Source of the DNA: Neckera pumila | Taxonomy: Eukaryota; Streptophyta; Bryopsida; Hypnales; Neckeraceae | Assembly (NCBI GenBank): GCA_963969595.1 | Contig: OZ018408.1 | Coordinates: 52,639,022-52,703,021 of the forward strand | Length of the DNA stretch: 64,000 bases | Direction of reading: 5' to 3' | In this document: positions 10,640-21,559 of the stretch, piece after piece | How positions within the stretch are numbered: position 1 is the first letter of the stretch | How the letters are laid out: the number at the start of each line of letters is the position of its first letter | Position numbers and translations under genes: made by a program | Notes under the pieces: model-generated | Seen by the model: the letters and a program-made list of their open reading frames with translations, nothing else | What the model was told of the DNA's origin: nothing | Databases searched by the model: none

Positions 10640-13377
10640 ATGGCGGAATTTGCCGAGGTGGAGGCGGCCACGGGCGTGCGCATGCCGTGGAACGCGTGGC
10701 CGAGCACGAAAATAGAGGCGGCCAAGTGCGCCGTGCCCTTTGCGGCCATCGTGACTCCGTTACACGGCTGGGCCAGTAAGCAGGCGCCGCCCGTGAACGT
10801 GCTGCCCTATCCTCCGCTTCGATGCAAGACGTGCCGCGCGGTGTTGAATCCCTTCTGTCGCGTGGATTTCGACGCCAAGATCTGGATCTGCCCCTTCTGC
10901 TACCAGCGCTGTCACTTCCCACCGCATTACGCCTCCATCTCGCCCATCAACCAGCCCGGCGAGCTGTACCCGCAATGCGCCAGCGTCGAGTACAAGATGT
11001 CCGGCGAGCGCGTATTGCCCCCCGTCTTCCTCTTCTTGCTGGATACGTGTTTGATCGAGGAGGAGCTAGGGTATGTGAAGACATCACTCTCGCAGGCGCT
11101 CACGCTGGTGCCGGAGAATTCTTTGGTGGGTCTGATCACGTTCGGGGCGCAGGTGCAGGTTCACGAGCTAGGGTTTCCGGAGTGCCCCAAGTCGTATGTG
11201 TTTCGGGGCTCCAAGGATGTGACGAAGGAGCAAATTCTGGAACAGCTGGGCCTCACCAATCGGGGGGCAGGGGGTTTACAACGTGGAGCGCCTCCTCCAC
11301 AGTCTGTAGGAGTGATTGCTGGCATTGGCGAGGGCATCTCGGCGTCCAGTGTCAATAGGTTTCTGCTGCCGGCCTCGGACTGCGAATTCACGCTGAATAC
11401 GCTGCTGGATGAGCTCCAGAAAGATGCGTGGCCGTTCCCATCAGATCAACGGGCTGCTCGGTGCACGGGCACCGCCTTGATTGTGGCGGCAGGGCTTCTG
11501 GGAGCGTGCGTCCCGGGTACTGGAGCTCGAATTATGGCGTTTGTGGGTGGCCCGTGCACTATGGGATCCGGCACCATTGTTTCCAAGGAGCTTTCCGATC
11601 CCATTCGGTCGCATAAAGATATCGATAAGGATGCTGTGCCGTTCTACCACAAGGCCGTCAAATTTTACGAAGGATTGGCGAAACAGCTGGTGGTGCAGGG
11701 CCACGTCCTGGATCTCTTTGCCTGTGCTCTTGATCAAGTGAGTGTCTCTCTGATCTCTTCCAGCTTCAGGAATAGTCTTGTTTGATACCGTGGCTTCAGG
11801 GTGTAGGGTTTCGAGAATTGGGGGCCTTCGCGTGCGTCGCTTCGGTTTGTCAACTTCCCGGATGTATCTGTTATCTTGCATCGCTTTCTTTCAAACGTTT
11901 TATCATCAATTCAAGGTCGTCACCATTGATTTAATTTCATCGGTGATCTGATGAAAATGCGGTGGTGTCCAAAGCGGGTGAATTCTAGCATAGAGATGGT
12001 GATGGGTTGCAAACCTGGCTTCCGATTGTTTACTTGTGGGAGATAGGATAATTACCAAATGAAATGAAAATCCTAGATCGTGATTCTGTTGCTGCCAAGA
12101 CTTGCTGTGTGACGACTCTCCTCCCGTGGTGCACAATGCAGGTTGGGATCGCTGAGATGAAGGTGGCGATTGAGCGAACGGGCGGTTTAGTGGTGTTAGC
12201 TGAGAGTTTTGGACATCCGGTCTTCAAGGACTCGTTTAAACGGGTGTTTGAGGCCGGCGATCATGCCCTTCAGCTGTCTTTCAATGGCATTTTTGAGGTC
12301 AGTTGCTCCAAGGAGATTAAGGTCCAGGGTGTCATCGGTCCTTGTGCCTCCCTGGAGAAGAAGGGCGTGGCTTGTTCTGACACCGTGATCGGCCAAGGGG
12401 GTACGAGCGCTTGGAAATTGAGTGGCTTGGATCGCAATACCACATTGACTGTATTTTACGATATCAGCCCCACGTCGCAATCTGGACCCACAACTCCCAT
12501 TGGGCAGCAATTTTTCCTTCAGTTTCTCACCTTCTATCAGCACCACGAAGGTGACATGCGCATTCGTGTTACCACTGTTACTCGGAGATGGGTGGAGGGT
12601 GCCTCGAGCAGTGGCGTGGAGGAGCTCGTGGGCAACTTCGATCAAGAAGCCGCTGCTGTGGTTATGGCCCGTTTAGCTTCTCACAAAATGGAAATAGAAG
12701 AAGGGTTTGATGCTACGCGATGGCTCGACCGCTCGCTCATTCGCTTAGCTTCCAAGTTTGGGGATTACCGAAAGGATGATCCACATTCCTTCAACTTTGC
12801 TCCGAACATTGCGATATTCCCTCAGTTTATGTTCAATTTGCGACGGTCTCAGTTTGTTCAAGTTTTCAACAACAGCCCTGATGAAACCGCGTATTTTCGA
12901 ATGGTGTTGTATCGGGAGACCGTCACCAACTCATTAGTCATGATCCAACCCTCGCTCTTATCTTATTCTTTCAATTCACCGCCCGAACCTGCACTTCTGG
13001 ATGTGGCATCCATTGCGGCTGATCGAATCCTGCTATTAGACGCATACTTCAGTGTAGTTGTGTTTCATGGGATGACAATAGCGCAATGGCGGAATGCAGG
13101 CTATCACAAGCATCAAGAACATGAAGCCTTTGCCCAGCTGCTGCAAGCACCGCAAGAGGATGCCCAGGGCATCATCACGGAGAGGTTCCCTGTCCCAAGG
13201 TTAGTTGTGTGTGACCAACATGGGTCACAAGCTCGTTTTCTGCTTGCGAAATTAAATCCTTCCGCTACATATAACTCCGCCAATGGGCCTGCACCTGGAG
13301 GAGACATTATTTTTACTGATGATGTTAGTTTGCAAGTGTTTATGGAGCACTTGAAGAGGCTGGCTGTGCAAAACTAG
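10640..13377 (+). CDS. SEC23: Protein transport protein SEC23 (COPII coat GTPase-activating subunit)
   Basis: Two exons, 10640-11737 and 12142-13377, joined through a GT-AG intron in phase 0, give 777 aa, normal for the family. SEC23 pairs with SEC24 in the inner COPII coat at ER exit sites and stimulates SAR1 GTP hydrolysis. Visible features: an N-terminal [16 protein letters not shown] block; a zinc finger with C62/C65 and C84/C87 (RCKTC...WICPFC); a trunk with [10 protein letters not shown] and [24 protein letters not shown]; then, after the intron, [15 protein letters not shown], the helical part with [19 protein letters not shown], and a gelsolin-like end with [14 protein letters not shown] sequence and FLLAKLNPS. 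The ATG at 10640 was chosen because it starts the conserved N-terminus; the frame is open further upstream but not conserved. Stop TAG is at 13375. There is no sign of decay. Confidence 0.97.
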
Positions 13378-15732
13378 TTCCTAGGCTAAGACATTCTTTT
13401 ATTTTGCTCCATCAAGAACTGGGTGTGCTTTGGTGGATTCTAGCTGGTCAATAAATTGTGGCCTATGTACACTATCATGCTACGGGCCGTGTCAGTTCTA
13501 CATCGCTAGAGTTAATCGTGAACAGGTGGTAACGGTCATTGTGGTGAGGTACCCCGTAACCAAGTGGCGTCTGGGGGCAACTTTGGGTCCGCCCGTGGTT
13601 TTTCTTCCATAGGCTTGGGCGATGATTCAGGGTGCAGTAACTTATAGCAGGTATACTTGTAGTCGGACAGAGTTGTACATGTCACTTCGGATGTGATAGT
13701 CTGCAGTGTAAAATGATATTTAGAATAGGTGGCACTTTGAGGGCCCGATGATTAGAATAAGTATGCAGACAGCGAGATCTTATCTGTAAGTTAATTATTT
13801 CATGAAGCCATGAGCACTGTAGTGTGAGAGTGTTGGATCCCATAATATCTCCTGGTAACTATCTGTGGACTTGCTAGGTTTGGACTGACTGTACCACATG
13901 GACTTCGCCGTTCATTCTGGAACTGTTCTAGAGGAAACCATCTTCAATTTCAGGTTTGGTGTGTATAGAGCTTACTGTATGTGTGCACTTTATTTCTTTG
14001 CATTGACTGAGAATACATGGCAGTCGGTACAGGTAACCAATGAATACGCAAATCTCCGTCAAATGTCGGAAATCTTAATGTGAGTTGTTTTTTGTGTCAG
14101 AACCACGTACCATCACTGCCATCTGTTGATGGATACTGGATGCTATGATGCATGGCTATTGTGAACTCTTTTTTTCCTTTTTGCGCAAATGAAGGATTTC
14201 ATTGCAGGTTTATATTACGAAGCTTGGCCATTGTAAACTTCATGGAACTCGAAGAAGAAATAGGCAGGGATCGGAAGGAATAGGCTGAGATCAGAAGACA
14301 TTAGTCAACAGGATGTCACTCAGGAACGGGTTACTTAAAAGTTAATGATCATTCCTGCGATGTCGCCGTGTCAGAGCAGGGCTGAGGACCAGTGATCCCA
14401 GACCTAGTTTACGGAATTTAGTGCAATATGCTACCTAGTTTAGGGAATCTAGTGCAATATGCTACCTTCAAGATAAACAGGCATCAACTTTGGCTACTTT
14501 GAGAGTGAGTGGCACTGAAATTTTCTATTTGGCATGCATAAAAGAAAATTAGAAAAGGAAGGATTTTGCAAGTTGTAAAGAATGATTGGGAGTACTAGAA
14601 CCCAGAACTGATTGAATAGATGCTAATTCCAATGTATAGGAAGTAATTAATGCTAATTTTATTGTTGTTGCAATCTTGGCTAAAATCGAAATTTTTGAGG
14701 ATTTTTTCCAATGTGCATTTAGCTACTGAAAATTTAAGTACAAATGGAGCGAATTTTAGCCAGTTCTGTGAACAGTTGCAGGATTGGTGATGGTAGAGGC
14801 CAATTGGATGAATTCGAAGTACGCTTGCTTCATTTGTTTAAAAAAAAAAAAAGTGTGCTTGCTGCGTCGTCAGAAGGGAGGACCTCCGACACGTCAGTAA
14901 GTAGGATTCTTAAACCCATGAATGACTTGACGGTTGTATGGCGCGAACGGTCCTTGGCTTGTATTTACATTAATCACATCATAATACGCCACATGTGTCT
15001 CCAGTGACACCCAGCCGACGGTCTATGATCTTCAAATCTCCAAGCAGACGACGGTACATAGGTGTTAAATACCATAGCCGCTTGCATAGCCCAACAGGGA
15101 CTCATCATTGGGCCATCATCACCCAAGTGTGGTCCCGAGCTGCCTGCCTTCCTTCCCTCTGCCTCATTGTCATTCAAATCTTGACAACGTTTGAACGTCA
15201 TGTCCTCGCCTCCCTGCGCAAACAGCTGCTCCCTGGCTCAAGTAGCTCGTCGTCTTTTACGACGTGGTAGAGTTTGCACGGCGGCGACCACACTCTTCCT
15301 GCATTCCTTGTAAAGTAGTTCACATTCTACATGCGGTGCTATCCGAATTCTAGGTTTCAGTGGCTCTACTCTGCTCTTGTTGTTTAGTTTCAGGTTGATG
15401 TGCATAACTGTGCTGCATGCCATCCTTTCTTATACTGTGCGAACCTTGTGATCGAATTGTTTCTTGTTTTTTTGTGCCGGTGTGTTGTTCGACAGTAGCT
15501 CCTTGCTAGCTCTGTGGACGGTTCGATTTTTTTGAAATTTCTTCAGGCCTAGCAGAATCATTTTCTTACTACTGAATTGAAAGTAGCTGGAGATCATGGA
15601 GAGCGTGATTCATCAGTGATCAGCTTAGCTAGAAGAATCGAGGCTTGGCCGCAGTTAAAGTGATGACATGTCCATGGGCGGGGAATGACGTTAAGTGTAG
15701 GGTTGAATTAATTAGACTTATTGGCCAGAAAC
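13378..15732. other. Intergenic region, no gene recognised
   Basis: The SEC23 3' UTR probably covers the start. A 31-bp direct duplication (CTAGTTTACGGAATTTAGTG and following) lies at about 14,404-14,465, and an A12 run at 14,841. Short open frames at 14,744-15,007 and on both strands at 14,974-15,423 lack recognisable motifs. Confidence 0.4.
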
Positions 15733-17433
15733 ATGAAGAAATACGCTAGACTGAGGTCCAGCACGTCATTCACAGAGCCATGTGGTACTAAACCCCCTGA
15801 TGTGCCCACCGTGGTCAAGTTGGATGACGACTTCGGCACTTCTGCAGCTCCAAAGTCGCAAAGTAGTTGCAGTGATAGTTCCACTTTCCTGGTCAGACCT
15901 GCCGAACCTGCCAGCTCAAATATCGTGCAAGCGGAAGACGTTTCTAAGTCGGCATCACACAGAGTCTTAGCTGAAGCTCTGAAGAAGCTTAGCTCTCTCA
16001 GGGCGACGCAGCATGAGGACGACCCCAGGCTGCCACGAGGTGTAAACAGTTCTCACTGGGTAGCGAGGAGTAATTTCATGATCGAAATGGACGCTGACAG
16101 TAACGAGCCTGCTAGTAATAGTTCCACTTTTTCTGGTAAGCAATGTCGCCTCTATGGCGGGCTCTTTTCAACGGGAATGCTTATAATTGGTTTCTCACCC
16201 GGCCTGATGCCTTAAGAGTTGGCCACAATACGAATTTCACATCTGGATCCAAGAGTAGCTGGAAGTTTTCTGAGAAGAATTGAAGTAGAACGCGGGCAAT
16301 GCCTAGTCAAAATACAAGCAACGTGCGTATTTCAAATGTTGTATTTTTTTATTTGACTTCTGCGGAATTCAGCTGCAATTGTTATAAAGTTTGGGGATTG
16401 GTTATAATGTGCAGCTGGAAAGTGGACGAGGCGTGCAGCTCAGTCCTCTGGAGTTGCAGAGCTAGGAGGCATCCACCATAGGCGGACAAGTAGTAATGTG
16501 GGAGTAGCTGCTGCTGCAACAGAATTGGGATCCTTGGGGATTACAAGAACCGAGTCCTGCTGCACACACACGACTCACTTCACCCACAGGAGAAGCTCTT
16601 CCATGCACGATATTGTTCTCAGTCAACCGGCTCCACGGCTCTCCCCCATGGCAACCATCCACACAGATCAACATCGTGGACGCGCGGGTAAGGGTGGCCT
16701 CATTCTCGTGCCGCCGGGTTTCCCAGACGATGAAGAATCCGGATGGTCCCCTCCCCAGATGCTACGATGTAGCACTGGATATTCTGCTGCTGCTTCCGCA
16801 ACAGCTCCACCTGGTCGACGGCTGCCCACCGATCCGGTGCAGCTGAGCTGTCACTTGTGGGAAGAAGGGCCGGATGCGCCACCAGGGACGGGGAGATCAG
16901 CGGCGAATGCGAAGAGAGCTACCGGCGTGCAATCGATGCGCTATGACCGATGTCCAGGTGTTGGCCCCGCGGGCTGGACTGTGGATGAGGGTGACGGTGC
17001 AGGGAAGCTAGAGCAGCTGGCCACAAGGGAGGGGAAAGTCGAGATGCAGAGCCAGTCGGTCCGGGAGGGCGCGGCGCAGGCATCAGCCATAGCGGCGATG
17101 GCTCAGGCGTACGCGGAGAAATACGGGATAGCGCGGGCGGGGGTGGATCTGGAGTGTATGTCGTGTGGGCGGGGGCGAGGGACCGTGGGTGGGATCTTGG
17201 AGAGCAACAGCCCCAGTCCCGGAAGCAGCTACGACTCCTCGTTCTGCCGCTCATGTCGGCCGCCCGTGGTGCCCGTGCAAGCTCTGGCCTCGGCCGCGGC
17301 CGCGTCGTCGACATCCACGAATTCGAAGAAGGGAGGTGGAGCTGGGGGTCTGTCCCGGGGGATGATGCACTACTGCCGCAAACTTCTCCTGCGCATGGGC
17401 AAGAAACCGTCGCACAAGTACACCCTCGTCTGA
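15733..17433 (+). CDS. Unrecognised two-exon gene, Ser/Gly-rich protein
   Basis: I propose exons 15733-16135 and 16523-17433, joined GT-AG (donor after TTTTTCTG, acceptor CAACAG). The phases match and the frame stays open, giving 437 aa. No known family was recognised. The N-terminal half is Ser/Thr-rich and probably disordered. The C-terminal half has an Ala-rich helix (residues reading SAIAAMAQAYAEKYG), two cysteine pairs (CMSC and CRSC, about 35 residues apart) that could hold a metal, an Ala/Ser-rich linker and a basic end, HYCRKLLLRMGKKPSHKY. Support comes from high GC, a long open second exon and consistent phases, not from homology. Further upstream exons are possible. The opposite-strand frame at 16,919-17,461 is most likely a shadow. 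Confidence 0.45.
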
Positions 17434-18065
17434 CAGACAGACATACAAACGTACTACTCACATGCCAAATCTGTAGTATTCCAAATTTAATCTACTTAAG
17501 CCTGCAGCTGCTATAGCTCACTAACTCATCCACGTATGATCTCGATCTCCGACCGCCTTCTGTGATTGCCAATCACCAGTCTAGTACTGGAAGCAGCAAT
17601 CTAGCTTTTTTATTTATTAATAGAATTATACGGACCATCCGTTATCATCTGCCTGTACTCGTCGCTCCTCAAATCAGTGGTCAGGAGTTTTGAGGTAGGA
17701 GAAAATTAAAATGACTAATCATCCTAGCATTTATGATTTCAATCCTTCAGGTATCAAGTTAGCAACAGAGCCCCTTAAGAGCCTAGCAGCTGGGATCCAA
17801 GGTTGTATATTCTTAGCTTATTCGTTAGGGAGACAACTGGGTACACATTTTGGCGAAAAATTCAAGGCCAAAATTTATGGTCCTGGGTTGAGTTCGACAT
17901 GCATATGTGGCTGAACGTCTGGTCGCCCTGGCAAACATTTTATGGAGCAGAGAGTGAACTTGAAAAGAAACAAATATGGGGTTTTACTTGTTTTGATTAA
18001 GAAATCGGCGGTTGTAAAAGCAGACTTTGATTTTTTTCAATCTGACAGTGCAGTCTTGGTATCTA
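17434..18065. other. Intergenic region
   Basis: 3' flank of the preceding gene, then moderately AT-rich sequence with no recognised gene. Open frames at 17,711-18,130 run into the MITE and carry no known motif. Confidence 0.4.
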
Positions 18066-18219
18066 AGGTAACTGAGCCTATGACAGACAGAAGTCTGGAC
18101 CAGCTTAATTCAGGCCAAAAATTCTTGTGAAGCATATTTCGCAAGACATGTACGGCACAAGAATTTCTGTGCCTGCGTTAGGCTGGTCCAGAGTTGGCCT
18201 GTCAAATGCTCAGTTACCT
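18066..18219. mobile_element. Short MITE with about 65-bp inverted repeats, TA-flanked
   Basis: The 154-bp foldback has left arm AGGTAACTGAGCCTATGACA and onwards, matching the inverse of the right arm over about 65 bp. TCTGGACCAGC and AATTCTTGTG blocks pair across the middle. TA occurs on both sides (18064-18065 and 18220-18221), consistent with a Tc1/mariner-type target. The termini do not match the Stowaway consensus, so it may be a separate family. Confidence 0.7.
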
Positions 18220-18757
18220 TATGGAAGGACGTCTCCAAAATGGTTGTTTCTTGAATGATGGAGTGTATAATTAGTCAAATAGTATATGTACCTTTCAGCA
18301 CAGCTTCTTGCTCCAACCTCAACCGTCTTACTATTTCATGCACTCAGCACGCGCTACTATGGCTAGTCTAGCCCTGTCATGCGAGGTGAAGTGTTGCAAC
18401 GATCGTGATAAACAGATTGCATCAATTCGGAGGATAACAGACACAGTCGGGGGAGTATGGATACGAACCCATGCACCACCATTGCCATCCACTGCACACT
18501 ACTGCTTGCAAACCCCTGCCGAGCTGGACAGGACTAAAAATAACGTACTACCAGAAATTTGCATAAGCAGACTGAGAGTTGTGTCGTATAATATTCCTAG
18601 ATTTTCATATAAAAAACCCATGTTGTTACAAAGTTATTGCATGTGTTTATCTCTGAAGTGATACAGGCAATGGAAAATTCTCAAAGAGACTTGGTGCGAC
18701 TTCCCTTCAATGCGACTTCCCTTTAGACGCAGAAGAGATTGGGTGTGGACGTGATCA
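18220..18757. other. Intergenic, 3' side of the H1-like gene
   Basis: No gene recognised. The open frame 18,308-18,661 has no family motif. The H1-like gene ends at 18,758, so its 3' UTR probably lies here. Confidence 0.4.
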
Positions 18758-19213
18758 TCAGCGCCGTTTCCTGTGGTACCGAGTGTGGGTCTTGCAGTAG
18801 CCTTTGGGGAACTTGCGACGGCGTCGGTGGTGGCGGCGACGGCGATGGGAGCGGCGGCGACGGTGAGATCGACGGCGTCGTTTGTGACTTCGGTGATATC
18901 GGACGTGGGTCTTGCAGTAGCCTTTGGGAAAAGTGCGACGGTGTCGGCTTGGCACCTCCGCTTTGTCGGCCTCTTTGTCTTCGGTCTTTTTCAGCTTGTA
19001 CGCCCCCGCAGGAGTCTTTTCCACCTTGCCAGTTTGCACCAGGCCTTTCAAAGCAGCTGTCAGTCTCTTCTTGTTGGTGCTGTCCAGCTTCGTGGAGTAG
19101 TTGACTTCCAGGTGCTTGCGAATTTGTGCCAAGCTGACACCCTTGCGCTGCTTCAGATGCAGCATGGTGTTCCTTAGCATCGATGTCACTTGCTTTGTCG
19201 GAGAGGTCTTCAT
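18758..19213 (-). CDS. Linker-histone (H1)-derived protamine-like protein
   Basis: Intronless frame of 151 aa from the ATG at 19213; the open frame begins upstream at a GTG, so the first ATG was used. Residues about 1-76 form an H1/H5-type winged-helix domain (LKQRKGVSLAQIRKHLE, then TAALKGLVQTGKVEKTPAG and AYKLKK). Instead of the usual Lys/Ala/Pro tail, residues 91-151 are protamine-like: 24 Arg and 10 His in 61 residues, with runs such as KRRRRSHRRRRSHRRRR. The motif FPKGYCKTHxRYHR occurs twice (95-108 and 135-148), each with one Cys that could form disulphides. It would act in the nucleus compacting DNA. Liverwort sperm protamines are known to derive from H1-type precursors by cleavage; a similar sperm role here is inference. 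A somatic H1 with an unusual tail is the alternative. A TATA motif lies about 290 bp upstream. Confidence 0.8.
   Translation of the reverse strand: MKTSPTKQVTSMLRNTMLHLKQRKGVSLAQIRKHLEVNYSTKLDSTNKKRLTAALKGLVQTGKVEKTPAGAYKLKKTEDKEADKAEVPSRHRRTFPKGYCKTHVRYHRSHKRRRRSHRRRRSHRRRRHHRRRRKFPKGYCKTHTRYHRKRR
18785..18929 (-). repeat. Duplicated codon block for FPKGYCKTH in the H1-like tail
   Basis: GGGTCTTGCAGTAGCCTTTG (plus-strand reading) occurs at about 18,786 and again 120 bp further at about 18,906, flanking a GGCGACGGCG-type run that encodes the Arg/His tract. The basic tail seems to have grown by local duplication. Confidence 0.8.
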
Positions 19214-19504
19214 TTCCTCTGGATTGCCAAGCCTCACGATCTTCGGAGACGAGGATTGGTACTTTACTGCTTAGATCATCAGGCACTAACTTAGAATCAA
19301 CCTCAAAGAGAGCATCTTTAGACCACAACTACCAGTAATGCCTTGCAGAAATGCTCCAAGTGGAGAAATATAGCTCTACCACGTGCACTTGGTTTTGCAA
19401 GAATTGCGTCTCGTCTGGAAGGTCGCAAGTTTTCGTAAAAGCTACGTCTTTTGGGAACAGCCGCAGGCCGGCGAACCCATTTTGGACCCAACATACCATT
19501 CCAC

Positions 19505-19511
19505 ATTTATA
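19505..19511 (-). promoter_or_regulatory. Candidate TATA box of the H1-like gene
   Basis: The minus-strand motif TATAAAT lies about 292 bp upstream of the chosen ATG at 19213. The position allows a 5' UTR of about 260 nt. There is no other evidence. Confidence 0.35.
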
Positions 19512-19976
19512 CGGCTGGTAGTGTACAAGAATAGACTTTACATACAACTTACATACAATTCACAATGCCTTTCCACTCTGTTCTGCAATGAGCGAGCTGT
19601 CCATTTGGGTAAACTCATATCGTGCTGCAGAAAATTGGTGTTCCACAAGAAATATAAGTTTTACATGCATACCTCGTGTGTTCATTAATAATCCCAGGAA
19701 TGCATCAAAGTACTACATTCTCAATACAGTACAGCCTTCATAATAATGGAAATTAATAGGCCTTCCCGAACGTCATAAATGGATACAGCAGGAGTTGATT
19801 AGAAGCATCCTAGATTCTGTCCTTTCTTGAAAACGTACTCGCAAATATGAAAGACGATAGAAAATCACTGAGGTAAAACCGATCGCCCTTTACTGAAGTA
19901 CTCATATAAAACTACAGATTCCTCCTTTACTGCAAGAAGATGAGAACTTCAGAAAACTGTAGAAAAGCTGGTTAGT
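19512..19976. other. Intergenic between the H1-like gene and eL43
   Basis: Both neighbours are on the minus strand, so this holds the eL43 3' UTR and the H1-like upstream region. Nothing else was recognised. Confidence 0.4.
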
Positions 19977-21303
19977 CTAGCTCTCTGTGGCCTCCCTCAA
20001 ACGCCTGATAGTACTGCGAACAGTCACTGCAGCTGCCGTGCTGCAGCAGGAAAAGAACCCGAGATTAGCCTCCAAATGGACTCAACGTATATTTCAAATC
20101 TAACCTTGAAAGAGGTGATATCACAAAGACACAGCTGCTACATTTCTAAACACTCCTGAAGATGTACAATGACCTCTAAAAAACTACTAAATCAGCTTCC
20201 CCCACTAATGAAAGTCTGAAACTCGAGAAATCAAGATTAGCGTTTGTGAATAATTTCAAGACCTCCAACACAATTTCACAGAATTGGTACTCCTAGGTAA
20301 AGTAGTAATCTTACTTCAAAGTGTAGGCACCACCAGCTTTAACCTTGCCACAATCTTTGCAGTTCCAAATTCCAACAGCTTTCCTCTTCACTGCGAACTG
20401 CGGAAACCACCCCCAAAAAACTTTAGAATACATTCAAACACTGGTATGAAAAGTTGGTCAATGCGGGCGTACGTGAGTTCTATAATACAAACTCAATCAA
20501 CTCAAGTGATCGATACCAACTCTGAAAGTTAACTCGAAATCTTATCGAAGAAATAAACGCTCTTTGAGGGAAGCTGACCTTTCCGCAGAACTCGCAGAAG
20601 TATTTGGAGTGCTGACTGACCTCCATCTTCTTAATCTGCTTCCTCAAACTGGCACCATACCGTGTGCCTGTAATCAATAATCAGATTTAAATCGTGATCA
20701 TTGAGCTTGAGCTTCTTGGATAGAAACTATATATGCAGCGGAATTCGCCACTAAAAAATTTGAGGTCTCCTATAGATAGACGCACGGAGAAGCCATTCGC
20801 TGCTTTTCCCTCTAAAAGGAGCATAGCACGCAGAAACTTAATTCATACAAATATGTAAATGAGTTACGAGCTGAGTTTCGAGATGTGAACGACGACATAC
20901 CGTACTTGCCGACAATTCCGGCTTTCTTCGTCCGTTTCGTCTGTCGGATGGATTAAAAAAGCACAGAGCAGAAGTGAATGTTAGAGCTGCTCACAGGCAT
21001 GACGCATCCGAGCGACCAATTGTTTCCAGTCAGGCGTGAGAGAAGCCATCGTGACAAGATCTACTACTGCATCTACCCCGTGCATTGCAATCCGTCGATT
21101 ATTTCCCTTCACACTAGCTAGCAATGGCAGTCGCGTAACGTGTTCTCTCACAATTCTAACCAACATCATCATTTAACTAACACAAACGAAGTGGAAGAGA
21201 TAGCGGAGGGAAACCGAAGTAGCCAGGAAACAAAGTGCAGGGATAGGGAAGCAGGTAATAATAAGTCTGTGTGTGGGGTGGGGGGGAGAGACTGACTAAC
21301 CAT
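19977..21303 (-). CDS. RPL37A: 60S ribosomal protein eL43 (L37a), five exons
   Basis: Minus-strand exons are 21301-21303 (the ATG alone), 20901-20940, 20579-20667, 20315-20397 and 19977-20040, all GT-AG. They total 279 nt and give 92 aa, the usual length for eL43. The protein reads [61 protein letters not shown] and ends [15 protein letters not shown]. The C-x2-C...C-x2-C zinc finger (CEFC, CKDC) is intact. It is a structural protein of the cytosolic large subunit. An ATG isolated in its own exon directly before a GT donor (ATG|GTTAGT) fits the family's short first exon and the conserved Lys-Arg-Thr-Lys start. Codons spanning introns (G|GC, AA|C) rejoin correctly. The gene looks functional. 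Confidence 0.95.
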
Positions 21304-21407
21304 GGCGGTAGGGAGGAGGCGAGAAGCGCGGCACGGCACGCGACTGACTCGAGCGGAACGGAGGCCTCGCCTGTACAGGGGTGAGGGCGAAAGAGAATTT
21401 GGTCGTA

Positions 21408-21541
21408 TAGGGTTTAGGGGTTTCGATACGACCAAACCTTACTTCGACCTCTTCCAAGTTAGGGCTCTTGTAACCAACCCTGTTTTCGCCACAATTTCCA
21501 GTTTGATTCCGTGAAAAGCTGGAAGGGCATATTCGGGCCCA
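21408..21541 (-). promoter_or_regulatory. eL43 promoter with telo-box and site II motif
   Basis: On the minus strand a telo-box-like CCCCTAAACCCTA lies at 21408-21420 and a site II element TGGGCC at 21536-21541, about 105 and 235 bp upstream of the ATG. This pair is the known signature of plant ribosomal-protein gene promoters and supports eL43 being an active gene with its start where proposed. Confidence 0.65.
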
Positions 21542-21559
21542 TTTCCAGCATAATTGGTA

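Noticed and set aside
10822..11881. Other long frames on both strands over SEC23 exon 1
   Set aside because: GC-rich codon shadowing; only the frame starting at 10640 encodes SEC23.
18723..19328. 201-codon minus frame overlapping the H1-like gene
   Set aside because: It is out of frame with the H1 domain and its Pro/Ser repeats are the shifted reading of the Arg codons.
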